DNA of 64,000 nt, from contig NZ_CP007139.1 in assembly GCF_000724625.1 (NCBI RefSeq), forward strand, positions 2,232,001 through 2,296,000. The letters run 5' to 3'. Of this stretch, positions 50,587 to 59,455 are shown one piece after another. The first letter of the stretch is position 1, and each line of letters starts with the position of its first letter. The position numbers were made by a program, and so were the translations under genes. Source of the DNA: Fimbriimonas ginsengisoli Gsoil 348. Lineage in GTDB: Bacteria > Armatimonadota > Fimbriimonadia > Fimbriimonadales > Fimbriimonadaceae. Below the pieces are notes generated by a model. That model was not told where the DNA came from. It ran no database searches and saw nothing but the letters and a program-made list of their open reading frames with translations.

Positions 50587-52187
50587 CAGTTGTAGCCGCT
50601 CACTTCCCGGAACGTTTTGACCAGATCCTTCTTGCCGTCGAAATACTTGGCGCTCGTCCGTTTGGCGATCTCTTGAAGCTGGCTATCGTCCGCGTCACCG
50701 AAGCCGATCGAGTAGACCGGAACCTTCACACCGGTCTGGCTCATCTTGGCCATGACCTCTTCAACGCTGCCCGAGTCGGACCGCCCGTCCGTCATCAGCT
50801 CCACGGACACCATGTGCCTTTCTAGATTGGGAATCGATTTGAAGTACCCGATGGCTTCCTCCACCGGGAGAAAGATGTCGGTGCCGCCTCTGATCGACTC
50901 CGCCTGCACCTTGGCGTTCAGGTCCCGAAGCTCCTTCGGGTCGTTCCCACGTACCACCCACTGGTGGATGACCTCCGAATCGAACGTGATCACGACGGTG
51001 ATATCGTCGGGGCCGATGTCTAGGAAGTGCTTCCGGGCCTCCTCCGGGTCCAAGATCAGGCGCATTGCCTGTTTCACTTGCCGCTGCCCCTCGCCCTCCA
51101 TGCTGCCGGAGAAGTCGAGGCAGTAGGCGCGGGCGATCGGCCGCCTCAAGACGGTTTGGTAGAGCGAGAGCCCCTTCTCGATGACTTGGGGGCTCGGAAA
51201 CCGGATCGGCTGCAGCACGCGTTTCATGTCCACGCCCCAATCGGGGCTGAACGCCGCCGAGTCGTTCGAAGCGGTTCCCATACCGGCGGCGCCGACCCGC
51301 CACCCCTGCCGCATGATTTCCTGCTGTGCCTCGGGCGACTGCAGGAATTGTTGGAGACCGCGGATGAATTGGTGCTTCTTGTCGTCGCCGTGGTCCACGT
51401 AGTACATCGGGCAGTCGGCGATCGTCAGGCCGTCGACCGGATACACGGCGTAGAGCGGTTCGCGGCCGCTGGAGGCGAGGGTTCGGTTCGCTTCTATCCC
51501 CATCGACTCGTAATTGATCATCGAGTTGAACTCGTCGTAATGGTCGATGAAGTAATCCTTCGCCCATTTGGAGCTGCCGAACGAGTGCTTGATGTTGTCG
51601 TAAAAGCTCTTGATTTTCTTGCGGACATCGGGGCGGTTCAGGTGCTCTTCGCCGAGCACCGCGGGGGCTCCGCTGAACGCGCTGAGGTAGCCGAAGTAAG
51701 CGGAGGCTCCGGAGTTCGATTGCGTCGCCGAGGTGACGAGCATATTCAGCTTCCCGGACTGATTGGCAGGGAGGATGTCTTGCATCTTCACCGTCTTGCC
51801 GATCCACCCGAGTTCCTTCGCCGTCGACCGCTTCACCCACAGGATCACCGGGGTCCGCATGATGCTCTGACCCTCTTTCACCTGCGAATTGCCGCCTAAG
51901 GTGACCCACATCGAATTCGAGGGCCAGATCGCGTCGTAGCGGTTATCGCCGCTTTTAAGACCGAGCATGATGTCGACGGCGCCCTTGGATTCGAACGTCA
52001 CTTGCACCCCCGCCTTGCGGGCGTATTGCTCGACCAGAGGCCGGAGCGGCTCGGTTTCGGAGCCGGTTAGGAAGGAGACGGACGCGGGGTTGAGCGCGAT
52101 TCCGGGGGTGTAGTCGACCGCCGGCCGACAGCCGGCCCCGATTACCGCGATCCCCACGGCGAATACCAGAAACCGACTTTTCGTCAT
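50586..52187 (-). CDS. Lipoprotein: substrate-binding domain fused to VWA domain
   Basis: About 533-aa lipoprotein. The ATG at 52187 gives a lipobox VIGAGC with Cys20. From 30 to about 330 there is a periplasmic-binding-protein domain (VSFLTGSETEPLRPLVEQYARKAGVQVTFESKGAVDIMLGL, RTPVILWVKRSTAKELGW, SNSGASAYFGYLSAFSG). From about 350 a von Willebrand A domain with an intact MIDAS: DFSGS (358-362), GGTD, and MTDGRSDSG. Such SBP-VWA fusions occur with XpaC and TelA genes in envelope-stress (Ter-like) systems. First gene of the cluster; the promoter region upstream has a TTAACAATT operator-like array. Confidence 0.8.
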   Translation of the reverse strand: MTKSRFLVFAVGIAVIGAGCRPAVDYTPGIALNPASVSFLTGSETEPLRPLVEQYARKAGVQVTFESKGAVDIMLGLKSGDNRYDAIWPSNSMWVTLGGNSQVKEGQSIMRTPVILWVKRSTAKELGWIGKTVKMQDILPANQSGKLNMLVTSATQSNSGASAYFGYLSAFSGAPAVLGEEHLNRPDVRKKIKSFYDNIKHSFGSSKWAKDYFIDHYDEFNSMINYESMGIEANRTLASSGREPLYAVYPVDGLTIADCPMYYVDHGDDKKHQFIRGLQQFLQSPEAQQEIMRQGWRVGAAGMGTASNDSAAFSPDWGVDMKRVLQPIRFPSPQVIEKGLSLYQTVLRRPIARAYCLDFSGSMEGEGQRQVKQAMRLILDPEEARKHFLDIGPDDITVVITFDSEVIHQWVVRGNDPKELRDLNAKVQAESIRGGTDIFLPVEEAIGYFKSIPNLERHMVSVELMTDGRSDSGSVEEVMAKMSQTGVKVPVYSIGFGDADDSQLQEIAKRTSAKYFDGKKDLVKTFREVSGYN

Positions 52188-52254
52188 CTTCTTAACCAAC
52201 TGTATACGAAAGCACGGCCGCCCGTATAGGTTGGGTTGCGGGGGTTTGGAACGC

Positions 52255-52317
52255 CTTAACAATTGGAGAATTGTTAAGATCGGCAGCGAGGCAAGCGCGA
52301 ATGAGTTCTTAACAATT
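52255..52317. promoter_or_regulatory. TTAACAATT operator-like array
   Basis: CTTAACAATT (52255-52264) and AATTGTTAAG (52269-52278) form a perfect inverted repeat with a 4-bp spacer. A third exact copy, CTTAACAATT, is at 52308-52317. It is in the 147-bp region upstream of the VWA lipoprotein gene, about 70-130 bp from its start. Probably a binding site for an unknown regulator of the three-gene cluster. Confidence 0.5.
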
Positions 52318-52334
52318 GCTCGCAGCTTCCCAGG

Positions 52335-53195
52335 TCAATTGCGGCCGCCGGTGGTGGCGATGCCTTGGATGAAGGTGCGTTGGGCGAAGAAGAAGATCAC
52401 CACGACCGGGAGGGTGAAGAGAGTGGCGGCGGCCATTAGAAGCGTCCACTGGCCGCCGTTCTTGGACATGAACTGCTGCAGGCCGTAAGCCACGGTGTAC
52501 TTCTGCGGGTCGTTCAGGTACAGGAGGGGGCCAAGGAAGTCGTTCCAGGTCCCGACGAACTGGAAGAGGGCGCAGGTCGCCAGCGCGGGCTTGGAGAGGG
52601 GAAGCATCAAGCGGGTGAAGATCCGCCACTCGCCCGCCCCGTCGAGCCGCGCCGCTTCCGCCATCTCGTCGGGCAGCGTCCGGTAGAACTGGGTGAGCAA
52701 GAAGATAAAGAACGGAACGCCGAAGAATGCCGGTACGGTCAGCGGAAGGTAGGAGCCGTACCAGCCGAGCGCCCGGTACATGGCGAACACCGGCACCATC
52801 GTGACCTGGCCGGGGATCGCCATAGTCGCGACCATGACGAGAAACAGCCCGTCCCGGCCGATGAACCGCATCCGGGCGAAGCCGTACGCAACCACCGCGC
52901 TGCTCAGAACCGCGCCCAAGATGTTCATCAGGCAGAGAAACGCGGTGTTCCGTACGTACACGCGAAGGGGGAGGGCGGTGAGCGCGTCCGGGTAGTTCTT
53001 GAGGTTGACGGGGCGCGGAACCAGGCTCTTGAGGCTAACCGTCGGCGCGCCCTTTCCTTCGGTGGCGAAGACCTGCTTGTCGGTCTTTAGCGAAGTCGAA
53101 ACCATCCAGGCCATCGGCAACAGGGCCGGTATGGAGAGCACGACGAGGGCGAGCCACACGAGTAGCTTGCGACCGCGATCGGCTCTATTTGCCAC
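52335..53195 (-). CDS. Carbohydrate ABC transporter permease (MalG type)
   Basis: 286-aa inner-membrane permease with six predicted helices. The EAA loop is EAARLDGAGEWRIFTRLMLPLSKPALAT, the ATPase contact site. It begins with a GTG at 53195 (VANRADRGRKLLVWLALV). A cytoplasmic or periplasmic stretch of about 40 residues (ATEGKGAPTVSLKSLVPRP) is typical of the group. Last gene of the five-gene operon, overlapping the binding-protein gene by 11 nt. Confidence 0.9.
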   Translation of the reverse strand: MANRADRGRKLLVWLALVVLSIPALLPMAWMVSTSLKTDKQVFATEGKGAPTVSLKSLVPRPVNLKNYPDALTALPLRVYVRNTAFLCLMNILGAVLSSAVVAYGFARMRFIGRDGLFLVMVATMAIPGQVTMVPVFAMYRALGWYGSYLPLTVPAFFGVPFFIFLLTQFYRTLPDEMAEAARLDGAGEWRIFTRLMLPLSKPALATCALFQFVGTWNDFLGPLLYLNDPQKYTVAYGLQQFMSKNGGQWTLLMAAATLFTLPVVVIFFFAQRTFIQGIATTGGRN

Positions 53196-54522
53196 GTCCC
53201 AACCTCCGTTGTCTTGCGATCTCGTCTTGAAGGTGGGTGGCGAGGGTGTCTAACGCTTGGTCGGCGGTTTGGCTCCCGCGGGTAGCGACGTCGTTCGCTT
53301 TTTGGATCTCGTTGGTGATGAACGACTGGAGCGGCCCGGAGGGCGGGATCTCGAGATTCGGGCTGCGGATGAGCTGCACGAACGGGGCGAACGTGGGGAA
53401 CTTGCGAAGGTATGCCTGGTACGCGGAGCTCTTGGCGACGCGGTCGCAATAAGGTAGCCAGCCCATGTCGACCACGTTCTTCGCGCCCGTCTCCGGGTCG
53501 TCCATTCCGGTCCAGAACTTCACGAAGGCGAGGGCGCCCTGCGGGTTATGCGAAGCGCGTGGGATTACCATGTAGTTGGCGTTCGTGAACGAGGCAAGCG
53601 GGCGTCCCCCCTTGGGCGGCGGAAGCGGCGCGACGCAGTAGCGGAGATCCGGCGCGAACTGGGCGGTCTGCTTTACCCGCCACTGGCCGTCGAGCATTAC
53701 CGAGTAGTTTCCGGCGATCAAAGGGGCATTTACGCCGGCATCGGCGGCGAGCGTGGAATTGAAACGGGTTACGCGGTCGAAGCCGAGCCGCTTGAAGGAA
53801 TCGACGATGAAGCCGAGGGCTCGCCGTTGCTCCTTGGTCGCGACGACCGGTCCGTCGGGGCCGTTGAAGCTGCCTCCGAAGGTAGGGGTGAGCTGCTCGA
53901 AATAGCGCGGGAGAAAACCGACTCGCCGCAGGCGTCCCTGCTCATCGTGCCGGTCGAGCTGCTTCGCTACATCCGCCAGCTCCTCCATCGTTTGCGGGAG
54001 GTGGTTCTCGTCGCGTCCGATTTCCTTGAGGTGGTCCAGGCGGTAATAGCAGGCATACACGTCGACGCCGGCGATGAGCGCCATGATGTGCCCTTGGTAA
54101 GTCGCGTGCTTTTGAATGACCGGATACGCCTCTTGCTTAAATCGTGCACGCTCTTCCGGTGTCATCAGCGCATCGATCGGCTGGATGAGCCCGCGCTCGC
54201 TCCACATACCGAGGATCGGGTTCCACTGGCTGACGAGGTCGGGAGACGTGCCGCCGGCGGCGGAGAGGAGGAACTTCGTTTCCGATCCTTCGGCGGGAAT
54301 CTGGAGCGGGATCACTTCGTATCGGCTCTGGCTGGCATTGAAGCGCTTACAGATGTTCTCCACGACCGGCAACCACTCGCCGGACCACATGTGCCAGAAG
54401 TAGACCGGCTCCCGTTTCCGGTCATGGACGAGCGGCGGCGGGGCGGGCGCGAGGACGATCAGCATCGCCAGCGCGAGTGCGCCGCCGAGGACGACCTTCA
54501 AAGAAATCCGGCTACCGGCCAA
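53185..54522 (-). CDS. Sugar ABC transporter substrate-binding protein (family 1)
   Basis: About 445-aa extracellular solute-binding protein. The probable TTG start at 54522 gives a membrane-spanning N-terminus (SLKVVLGGALALAMLIVLAP), followed by VYFWHMWSGEWLPVVENICKRFNAS, LLSAAGGTSPDLVSQWNP, GHIMALIAGVDVYACYYR and NYMVIPRASHNPQGALAFVKFWTG, typical of the MalE-like family. The long frame to 54621 runs into the preceding permease gene and is not used. It overlaps both permease genes. No lipobox Cys is seen, so the protein is either N-terminally anchored or released. Confidence 0.85.
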   Translation of the reverse strand: MAGSRISLKVVLGGALALAMLIVLAPAPPPLVHDRKREPVYFWHMWSGEWLPVVENICKRFNASQSRYEVIPLQIPAEGSETKFLLSAAGGTSPDLVSQWNPILGMWSERGLIQPIDALMTPEERARFKQEAYPVIQKHATYQGHIMALIAGVDVYACYYRLDHLKEIGRDENHLPQTMEELADVAKQLDRHDEQGRLRRVGFLPRYFEQLTPTFGGSFNGPDGPVVATKEQRRALGFIVDSFKRLGFDRVTRFNSTLAADAGVNAPLIAGNYSVMLDGQWRVKQTAQFAPDLRYCVAPLPPPKGGRPLASFTNANYMVIPRASHNPQGALAFVKFWTGMDDPETGAKNVVDMGWLPYCDRVAKSSAYQAYLRKFPTFAPFVQLIRSPNLEIPPSGPLQSFITNEIQKANDVATRGSQTADQALDTLATHLQDEIARQRRLGRGK

Positions 54523-55390
54523 AGTGCACCCATTTCCTTTGGCTTCGGAACAGAAGCCCGGTGACGGTGAGCACGACCAGGAACAACACCCAGGCCATGG
54601 CGCTGGCGTAGCCCATGTCAAGGTATTGCCACGAGCGTTGGAAGAGGTAGAGGGCGTAGAACGTCGTGCTCCCTTCCGGCCCGCCCTGCGTCATCACGTA
54701 CGCCTCGGTGAAGTATTGGAACGCGCTGATGACGCCCATGACGAGGTTGAAGAAGATGACCGGCGTCAACAGGGGAAGGGTGACGTGGCGGAGCAGATGC
54801 CGGCCTTTGGCGCCGTCGATCCGAGCCGCTTCGTACAGGTGGATGGGAATATCTTTGAGCCCGGCGAGGTAGATCACCATGCTCCCGCCAATTCCCCAGA
54901 GGGACATCAGCACCAAGCTCCACGGCGCCCACTTCGTGTCGCTGAGCCAGGCGGGTCCCTCGATTCCCACGGTTCGCAACAAGCCGTTGACGAGGCCGAT
55001 TTCCGGATTCAGGATCCACATGAAAACGACTGCGGTGGCGACGCTGGGGACGATCGACGGGAGATAGAAGATCGTCCGGAAGATCGCCTGGCCGCGCACC
55101 TCGACGTTGAGCAGCAATGCTAATGCCACCCCCGCCACGATCCCGAGTGGGACGGCGAAGATGGCGTAGCGAACCGTCACCCAGAGCGACTGCCAGAAGA
55201 CCGGGTCGTCGTGAAGGAGGGTCTGGTAGTTGGCGAGGCCGATCCACTTGGGAGCGGTGACCACATCGTAGGAGGTGAACGAAAGGTACACGCTCCTCAG
55301 GAACGGCCACGCCATGAAGACGAGGAAGCCGACCAACCACGGGCTGATGAACAGCAGGCCAGGCCCGTTGTCGCGCCAAAACTTCCTCAT
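54512..55390 (-). CDS. Carbohydrate ABC transporter permease (MalF type)
   Basis: 292-aa permease with six helices. EAA motif EAARIDGAKGRHLLRHVTLPLLTPVIFFNLV. It starts PGLLFISPWLVGFLVFMAWPFLRSVYLSFTSYD, the standard MalF/UgpA beginning. It overlaps the binding-protein gene and follows the small lipoprotein gene after 10 nt. No ABC ATPase is encoded in the operon or elsewhere in the window; a shared MsmX-like ATPase would be needed. Confidence 0.9.
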   Translation of the reverse strand: MRKFWRDNGPGLLFISPWLVGFLVFMAWPFLRSVYLSFTSYDVVTAPKWIGLANYQTLLHDDPVFWQSLWVTVRYAIFAVPLGIVAGVALALLLNVEVRGQAIFRTIFYLPSIVPSVATAVVFMWILNPEIGLVNGLLRTVGIEGPAWLSDTKWAPWSLVLMSLWGIGGSMVIYLAGLKDIPIHLYEAARIDGAKGRHLLRHVTLPLLTPVIFFNLVMGVISAFQYFTEAYVMTQGGPEGSTTFYALYLFQRSWQYLDMGYASAMAWVLFLVVLTVTGLLFRSQRKWVHFGR

Positions 55391-55400
55391 TACCGTAGCT

Positions 55401-55580
55401 TTACTTGGCTTTCGCCCCGGACTTTTCGATGCGCTCCGCCATCGGGTTCTTAGTCGGCTCGGGCTTGATCACGTCGCCGCCACCTCCCGCAGAGGAGCAT
55501 CCCGCCGCAACGCCGGTGAGAAAGAGGAGGGCCAGGAAACCTGGCCCGAACTTACGAACTACTCCCAAGAGCATGCCCAT
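55401..55580 (-). CDS. Small lipoprotein
   Basis: 59-aa lipoprotein: [27 protein letters not shown], lipobox GVAAGC, then a short polar tail ([31 protein letters not shown]). It overlaps the 3' end of the pseudopilin gene by 22 nt and lies 10 nt upstream of the MalF-type permease gene. No known family; its position suggests an accessory to the importer or to the pilin. Confidence 0.65.
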   Translation of the reverse strand: MGMLLGVVRKFGPGFLALLFLTGVAAGCSSAGGGGDVIKPEPTKNPMAERIEKSGAKAK

Positions 55581-56431
55581 GGATTGCCGTCCTTCGTCGT
55601 GGGACACCATGCCGCGCCGCGCTTGCCGGCGAGGGCGGAGATCTTGATCGACTTCGCGTGGCCGTCGGCCCAGCCGACGGTTACGCCACCGGCGTGTCGG
55701 CCCTTGGAGAGGTCGCTCGCGATCTTGGCGACGTTGGCGGCGTCCCAGCCGCTTGGGTCGCCGGAGATGCAGTCGAGCTCGGGAGAGGCGCTGGTGCTCT
55801 TGCCGAAGCCGTTCGTGCACTCGCCCGGGACGTAGTTGAAGGCGCCCCAGCCTGGCACTCGGAAGGTGTTGTTATCGACGAGGTAGTTGCCCGATTCCGA
55901 GATCAGAACCTTGTTGGCGATATCGTCGAGCGACGTCGTCGAGGTCGGCTTCGGATGGGCCGGATTCCAAAGCGGGATGCCGGTCAGGGCGAAGTTCGCG
56001 CCGTAGTTGGCCACGCCGGGGTTGCCGTTGGCGTTGCTCCCGCCCGGATCGCGGAAGATTTGGGTCGCCTTGTGATACGGATAGGTGCTCTCGCCCCAGG
56101 TCCAGAAGCAGCCCTGAGGAGGCGAGTTGCCGTCGTCGGCCCAGGTCCAGCACTTGTCGTTGGTCTGCGCGAGGAGCGCGGCGTCGGGGGGCGGGCTGGT
56201 GGCAATCGGGGTGGCGGTGTCGTGCAGCGCCATCGGGAGCAGGTCGTCCGAGTCGCTAGAGTACATGATCATGCCAAGGTTCATCTGCTTGACATTGGAG
56301 ATGCAGCTCGTCTGCTTGGCCGCGGCCTTGGCCTGGGCGAACACGGGGAATAGGATAGCGGCGAGAATCGCGATAATGGCGATGACGACTAGAAGCTCGA
56401 TAAGGGTAAAGGCTCGTGCTTTCGATGACAT
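55559..56431 (-). CDS. Type II secretion/type IV pilin-like protein (DUF1559-like)
   Basis: 290-aa prepilin-like protein. Prepilin peptidase site and helix: [36 protein letters not shown], followed by a Cys-containing globular domain with several repeated aromatic motifs and the late H-X9-DG motif ([22 protein letters not shown]) that is a hallmark of this abundant group in Armatimonadota and Planctomycetota. Here it is the first gene of the sugar importer operon. It could display or assemble a surface structure that binds the polymer. A LacI-type palindrome lies 90 bp upstream. Confidence 0.88.
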   Translation of the reverse strand: MSSKARAFTLIELLVVIAIIAILAAILFPVFAQAKAAAKQTSCISNVKQMNLGMIMYSSDSDDLLPMALHDTATPIATSPPPDAALLAQTNDKCWTWADDGNSPPQGCFWTWGESTYPYHKATQIFRDPGGSNANGNPGVANYGANFALTGIPLWNPAHPKPTSTTSLDDIANKVLISESGNYLVDNNTFRVPGWGAFNYVPGECTNGFGKSTSASPELDCISGDPSGWDAANVAKIASDLSKGRHAGGVTVGWADGHAKSIKISALAGKRGAAWCPTTKDGNPWACSWE

Positions 56432-56520
56432 GATAGTTTTCCTTGGTAAGTTCCGAAGAATTGCGGTGTTCTAATTCGAGATAATTGATTCGTTTATGCG
56501 TTCGACTATTGGTTTACTGT

Positions 56521-56536
56521 GGTCAATCGTTTGATC
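56521..56536. promoter_or_regulatory. LacI-type operator upstream of the pseudopilin/ABC operon
   Basis: GGTCAATCGTTTGATC, whose minus strand GATCAAACGATTGACC matches 57995-58010 at 14 of 16 bases. Located between the pseudopilin start (56431) and the stop of the DUF4832 gene. Confidence 0.55.
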
Positions 56537-56543
56537 TTTTTCT

Positions 56544-57842
56544 TTATTTTGCGACCCCTACTTGACATAAGACGACATAACCTCCGGATCGGTCGAGACG
56601 GTTGGCGAAAGCGATGGAGGGCTTGCCGGTCCACGGGTCGAGGATGCCGAGGGCGAGGCGGTACTGCCCCGGCGTCACTTGGGTCGGAATCGAAGTGGTG
56701 AACCGGAATGCTCCGGGCTGCCACTTTCGGATGTCGACGGTCGCAGGGGCCCTGGCGACGACGCTTCCTTTTTCGTCGAGAAGAACGGTCTCCATCGACC
56801 ACGGGTAGTAGAACGGGGCGACCCCTTGATTCACTCCTTCGATGGAAGCACTCGCGGGTTTACCGGCTTGCAGGGCTGCGGGCAATGTCAGCTTGGCGAG
56901 CCGAAACTCGTATCCCAGCATCCGGATGAGCTCTTCCGCGTGGTGCCGGAAGGAGTCGTCGCGGGGGGCGACCATGGCCGGGCAGTACGGGCCGATCCAA
57001 CTGAAGTGGGCATCCCGAACCGCCCGCTGAGTATCCGACCAACCATCCCCCAGCCACTTGGCCGCGGCGCCAGGGACCATTTCTCCTCCCGTTGGGGCGA
57101 CCTGCCAGTTGCCGTCCATGTGGCCGGCGCGGAGGGCGGGGAGGAACTTCCAATCTTCCGGCGGCAGGGTGTCCTCTGGAATCATGTCGTCGTGGAACCC
57201 CATGCCGGGAAGCTGCAAAGATGGGTAGGACGGATTTCGTCCCATCAGCTTTTTGTGCGGAAAGGCGGTTTGAAGCGCGCTAACAACCTGCTTCTGGGTC
57301 GCCTCCGAGGCGAACAGCTCGGCGCGTGGGTAGGTATGAAATTCTCCCCAGTGCCCGAGTAGCCCAACTTGGACGAAGGCGACGCGCGGGTTAGAGTCGT
57401 ATCGCTCGCCTAGCCTTTTGATGAGGCGAAGGAGCGCCGTCTTTAGTTTGGGATTCTCATAGTCCGGCGATTTTCCGCCGCCGAAATCGGTGTAGGGGGT
57501 CATCTTCACCCCTTGGTCGATAAGCCATTGGGGGACGCCGGTCGCCTGGCCGGGGTAGTCCATCCAGACTCGGAAGACGATGTGCTTCCCCTTCGCGAGG
57601 TTCTCGTCCCACTTCTTCTGCTCCCACGCGGCGAACTGATATTCGCCTTCTCGCGGTTCCAATTCTCGCCAAGACGCGTCCACGTATGCCATGGAGGCGG
57701 GGAAATAGTGGGTCACGCCCGCTCCGGAATATGAGGCGTATCCCTTGAGCGGATTCTCCAGCGGTCCGGGTCCGGCGGGCAAATCGACCGTTCGAGCGCC
57801 TTGAGCCCCCGTGAGGATGGCGAGGAGTATCGCGCTTATCAA
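56544..57842 (-). CDS. Secreted DUF4832/DUF4874-type glycosidase
   Basis: 432-aa exported protein. The TTG start gives a short signal peptide (ISAILLAILTGAQG/AR). The middle is a TIM-barrel-like domain with paired aromatic and acidic residues (YVDASWRELEPREGEYQF, VFRVWMDYPGQ, FVQVGLLGHWGEFHTYPR), resembling beta-galactosidase-like glycosidases annotated DUF4832. Glu in the WRELEP and GEFHTY regions are candidate catalytic residues. The C-terminus is beta-rich (ASIEGVNQGVAPFYYPWSMETVLLDEKG). Divergent from the Gfo/Idh gene, with the palindrome 57995-58010 between them, about 150 bp upstream of this start. Confidence 0.72.
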   Translation of the reverse strand: MISAILLAILTGAQGARTVDLPAGPGPLENPLKGYASYSGAGVTHYFPASMAYVDASWRELEPREGEYQFAAWEQKKWDENLAKGKHIVFRVWMDYPGQATGVPQWLIDQGVKMTPYTDFGGGKSPDYENPKLKTALLRLIKRLGERYDSNPRVAFVQVGLLGHWGEFHTYPRAELFASEATQKQVVSALQTAFPHKKLMGRNPSYPSLQLPGMGFHDDMIPEDTLPPEDWKFLPALRAGHMDGNWQVAPTGGEMVPGAAAKWLGDGWSDTQRAVRDAHFSWIGPYCPAMVAPRDDSFRHHAEELIRMLGYEFRLAKLTLPAALQAGKPASASIEGVNQGVAPFYYPWSMETVLLDEKGSVVARAPATVDIRKWQPGAFRFTTSIPTQVTPGQYRLALGILDPWTGKPSIAFANRLDRSGGYVVLCQVGVAK

Positions 57843-57994
57843 GGCGCTTCCCCTTCGCGCCGACGAAAAATCTCCGCCGGCCCGTTCTCGACCTCATTGT
57901 CTATTTGGGCAACTCTCATATTTACTTAGGGTCATTCTTACTCAAGAATCGGAAAGTTAGGAAAAGATTTTCTTTTGTTGCGGATCAATTCTTT

Positions 57995-58010
57995 GGTCAA
58001 ACGTTTGACC
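57995..58010. promoter_or_regulatory. LacI-type operator in the divergent DUF4832/Gfo promoter
   Basis: The perfect 16-bp palindrome GGTCAAACGTTTGACC. It overlaps a TTGACC -35-like hexamer at 58005-58010. Lies 121 bp upstream of the Gfo/Idh start and 152 bp upstream of the DUF4832 start. Confidence 0.65.
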
Positions 58011-58130
58011 GTTAGGTGTGCTCTTTATCTCGTTAGAGCATTCATATACACTACTTATGATCGCGGTGCCAAATCCGCGAAAAGCGTGGTATCTCATGAG
58101 TATGAAACTCACTCCTTCGGAGCAGCGCCC

Positions 58131-59417
58131 GTGACCTCTCCCCGAGCGGCGGGACTGACGTTCGCCATCGCGGGCGCCGGTGGTCGGGGCCGGATGTTCG
58201 CCCAGTGGCTGCACGACAACCTCGGTCCGGGCGTCGTCGTCGCCGTCGCCGATCCACGGGCTCATGCCCGCCAAGCGGTGGTCGAGATGCACGGAGTTCC
58301 CGAGGCGGGGAGGTTTGAGACTTGGCAAGATTTGCTTGCGAAAGGGCGCGTCGCCGACGTCTTGATCAACACCACCATGGATCGCGAGCATGTCGGCTCG
58401 GCCTGCGAAGCGATGCGGCTCGGCTACCACATGCTGTTGGAAAAGCCGCTGGCGACGACGCTAGAGCATGCCCGAGAGATCGATCGGGTGCGGCGCGAGA
58501 CCGGCCGCATCGTAAGCGTCTGCCACAGCCTCCGTTACCATTCCGTCTACGAGCGGGTGCGCGAGATCATCGACTCCGGCGCGATCGGCGACATCGTGTC
58601 GCTCGACCAGCTCGAGGCGGTGGAGCACATTCACCAGTCCCACTCGTTCGTCCGCGGCAATTGGGGAAACACCGCCCGAAGCACTTTTATGTTGCTGGCC
58701 AAGAGCTGCCACGACATCGATATCATCGCCTCGCTCGTCGATCGCCCTTGCCGCCGAGTCGGCTCCTTTGGGGCTCTCACTCACTTCAGGACCGAGCAGG
58801 CACCGGCCGGGGCGCCGGAGTATTGCGTCGACGGGTGCCCGGTGGCGGAGACGTGTCCGTATCACTCGATGAAGGTGTACGGCGCCGACACGCCGTGGCG
58901 CTCGCATGCGGGATTCGACGGCCTGACTCGGGAGCAGACTTTGCTCCGACTGCGGGAGAGTCCGTACGGCCGGTGCGTCTACCGGACCGATAACGACGTG
59001 GTGGATCACCAGGTGGTGAATATCGATTTCGAAGGGGATGTGACGGCAACCTTTACGATGACCGCCTTCACTCCCTGGGGTGGCCGCTACCTTCGGATCC
59101 ACGGAACTCGCGGCTATCTGGAGGCGAAGATCGATCAGCGGTCGGTCGACCTTTGGGAGTTCTGGCGCGAGAACCGTCACTCCCGGTTCGAAGTGCCGGA
59201 AGAAGCGGGAGCGCACGGCGGGGCGGATGGACGCCTAATGAAGAATTTCCTGGAGGCGGTACTCCAAGGCGATCCTTCGAAGGTGCGCACGGGAACGGAA
59301 GAGTCGCTGCGGACCCACACCATCGCTTTCGCGGCGGAAACGGCGCGGCGGGACGGTGTCGTCGTGGACGTTGCGGCGATGTCGGCGGAGCTTCGCGAGC
59401 CGGCCCAGGTCTCTTAG
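58131..59417 (+). CDS. Gfo/Idh/MocA-family NAD(P)-dependent oxidoreductase
   Basis: About 428-aa sugar or inositol dehydrogenase-like enzyme. Rossmann domain FAIAGAGGRGRMFAQWL; the EKP motif HMLLEKPLATTLEHARE with the catalytic Lys; C-terminal alpha/beta domain with NWGNTARSTFMLLAKSCHDIDIIASLV, where HD matches the second catalytic pair. The Cys-rich insert YCVDGCPVAETCPYHSMKVYG could bind a metal. The GTG at 58131 has GGAG 8 nt upstream; an upstream frame from 57975 is not family-like. Under the LacI-type palindrome; its start suits co-regulation with the sugar operon. Confidence 0.87.
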   Translation: MTSPRAAGLTFAIAGAGGRGRMFAQWLHDNLGPGVVVAVADPRAHARQAVVEMHGVPEAGRFETWQDLLAKGRVADVLINTTMDREHVGSACEAMRLGYHMLLEKPLATTLEHAREIDRVRRETGRIVSVCHSLRYHSVYERVREIIDSGAIGDIVSLDQLEAVEHIHQSHSFVRGNWGNTARSTFMLLAKSCHDIDIIASLVDRPCRRVGSFGALTHFRTEQAPAGAPEYCVDGCPVAETCPYHSMKVYGADTPWRSHAGFDGLTREQTLLRLRESPYGRCVYRTDNDVVDHQVVNIDFEGDVTATFTMTAFTPWGGRYLRIHGTRGYLEAKIDQRSVDLWEFWRENRHSRFEVPEEAGAHGGADGRLMKNFLEAVLQGDPSKVRTGTEESLRTHTIAFAAETARRDGVVVDVAAMSAELREPAQVS

Positions 59418-59455
59418 CGGACCCCACTGCTTGCATCGGTCAAAATTGCATCGCG

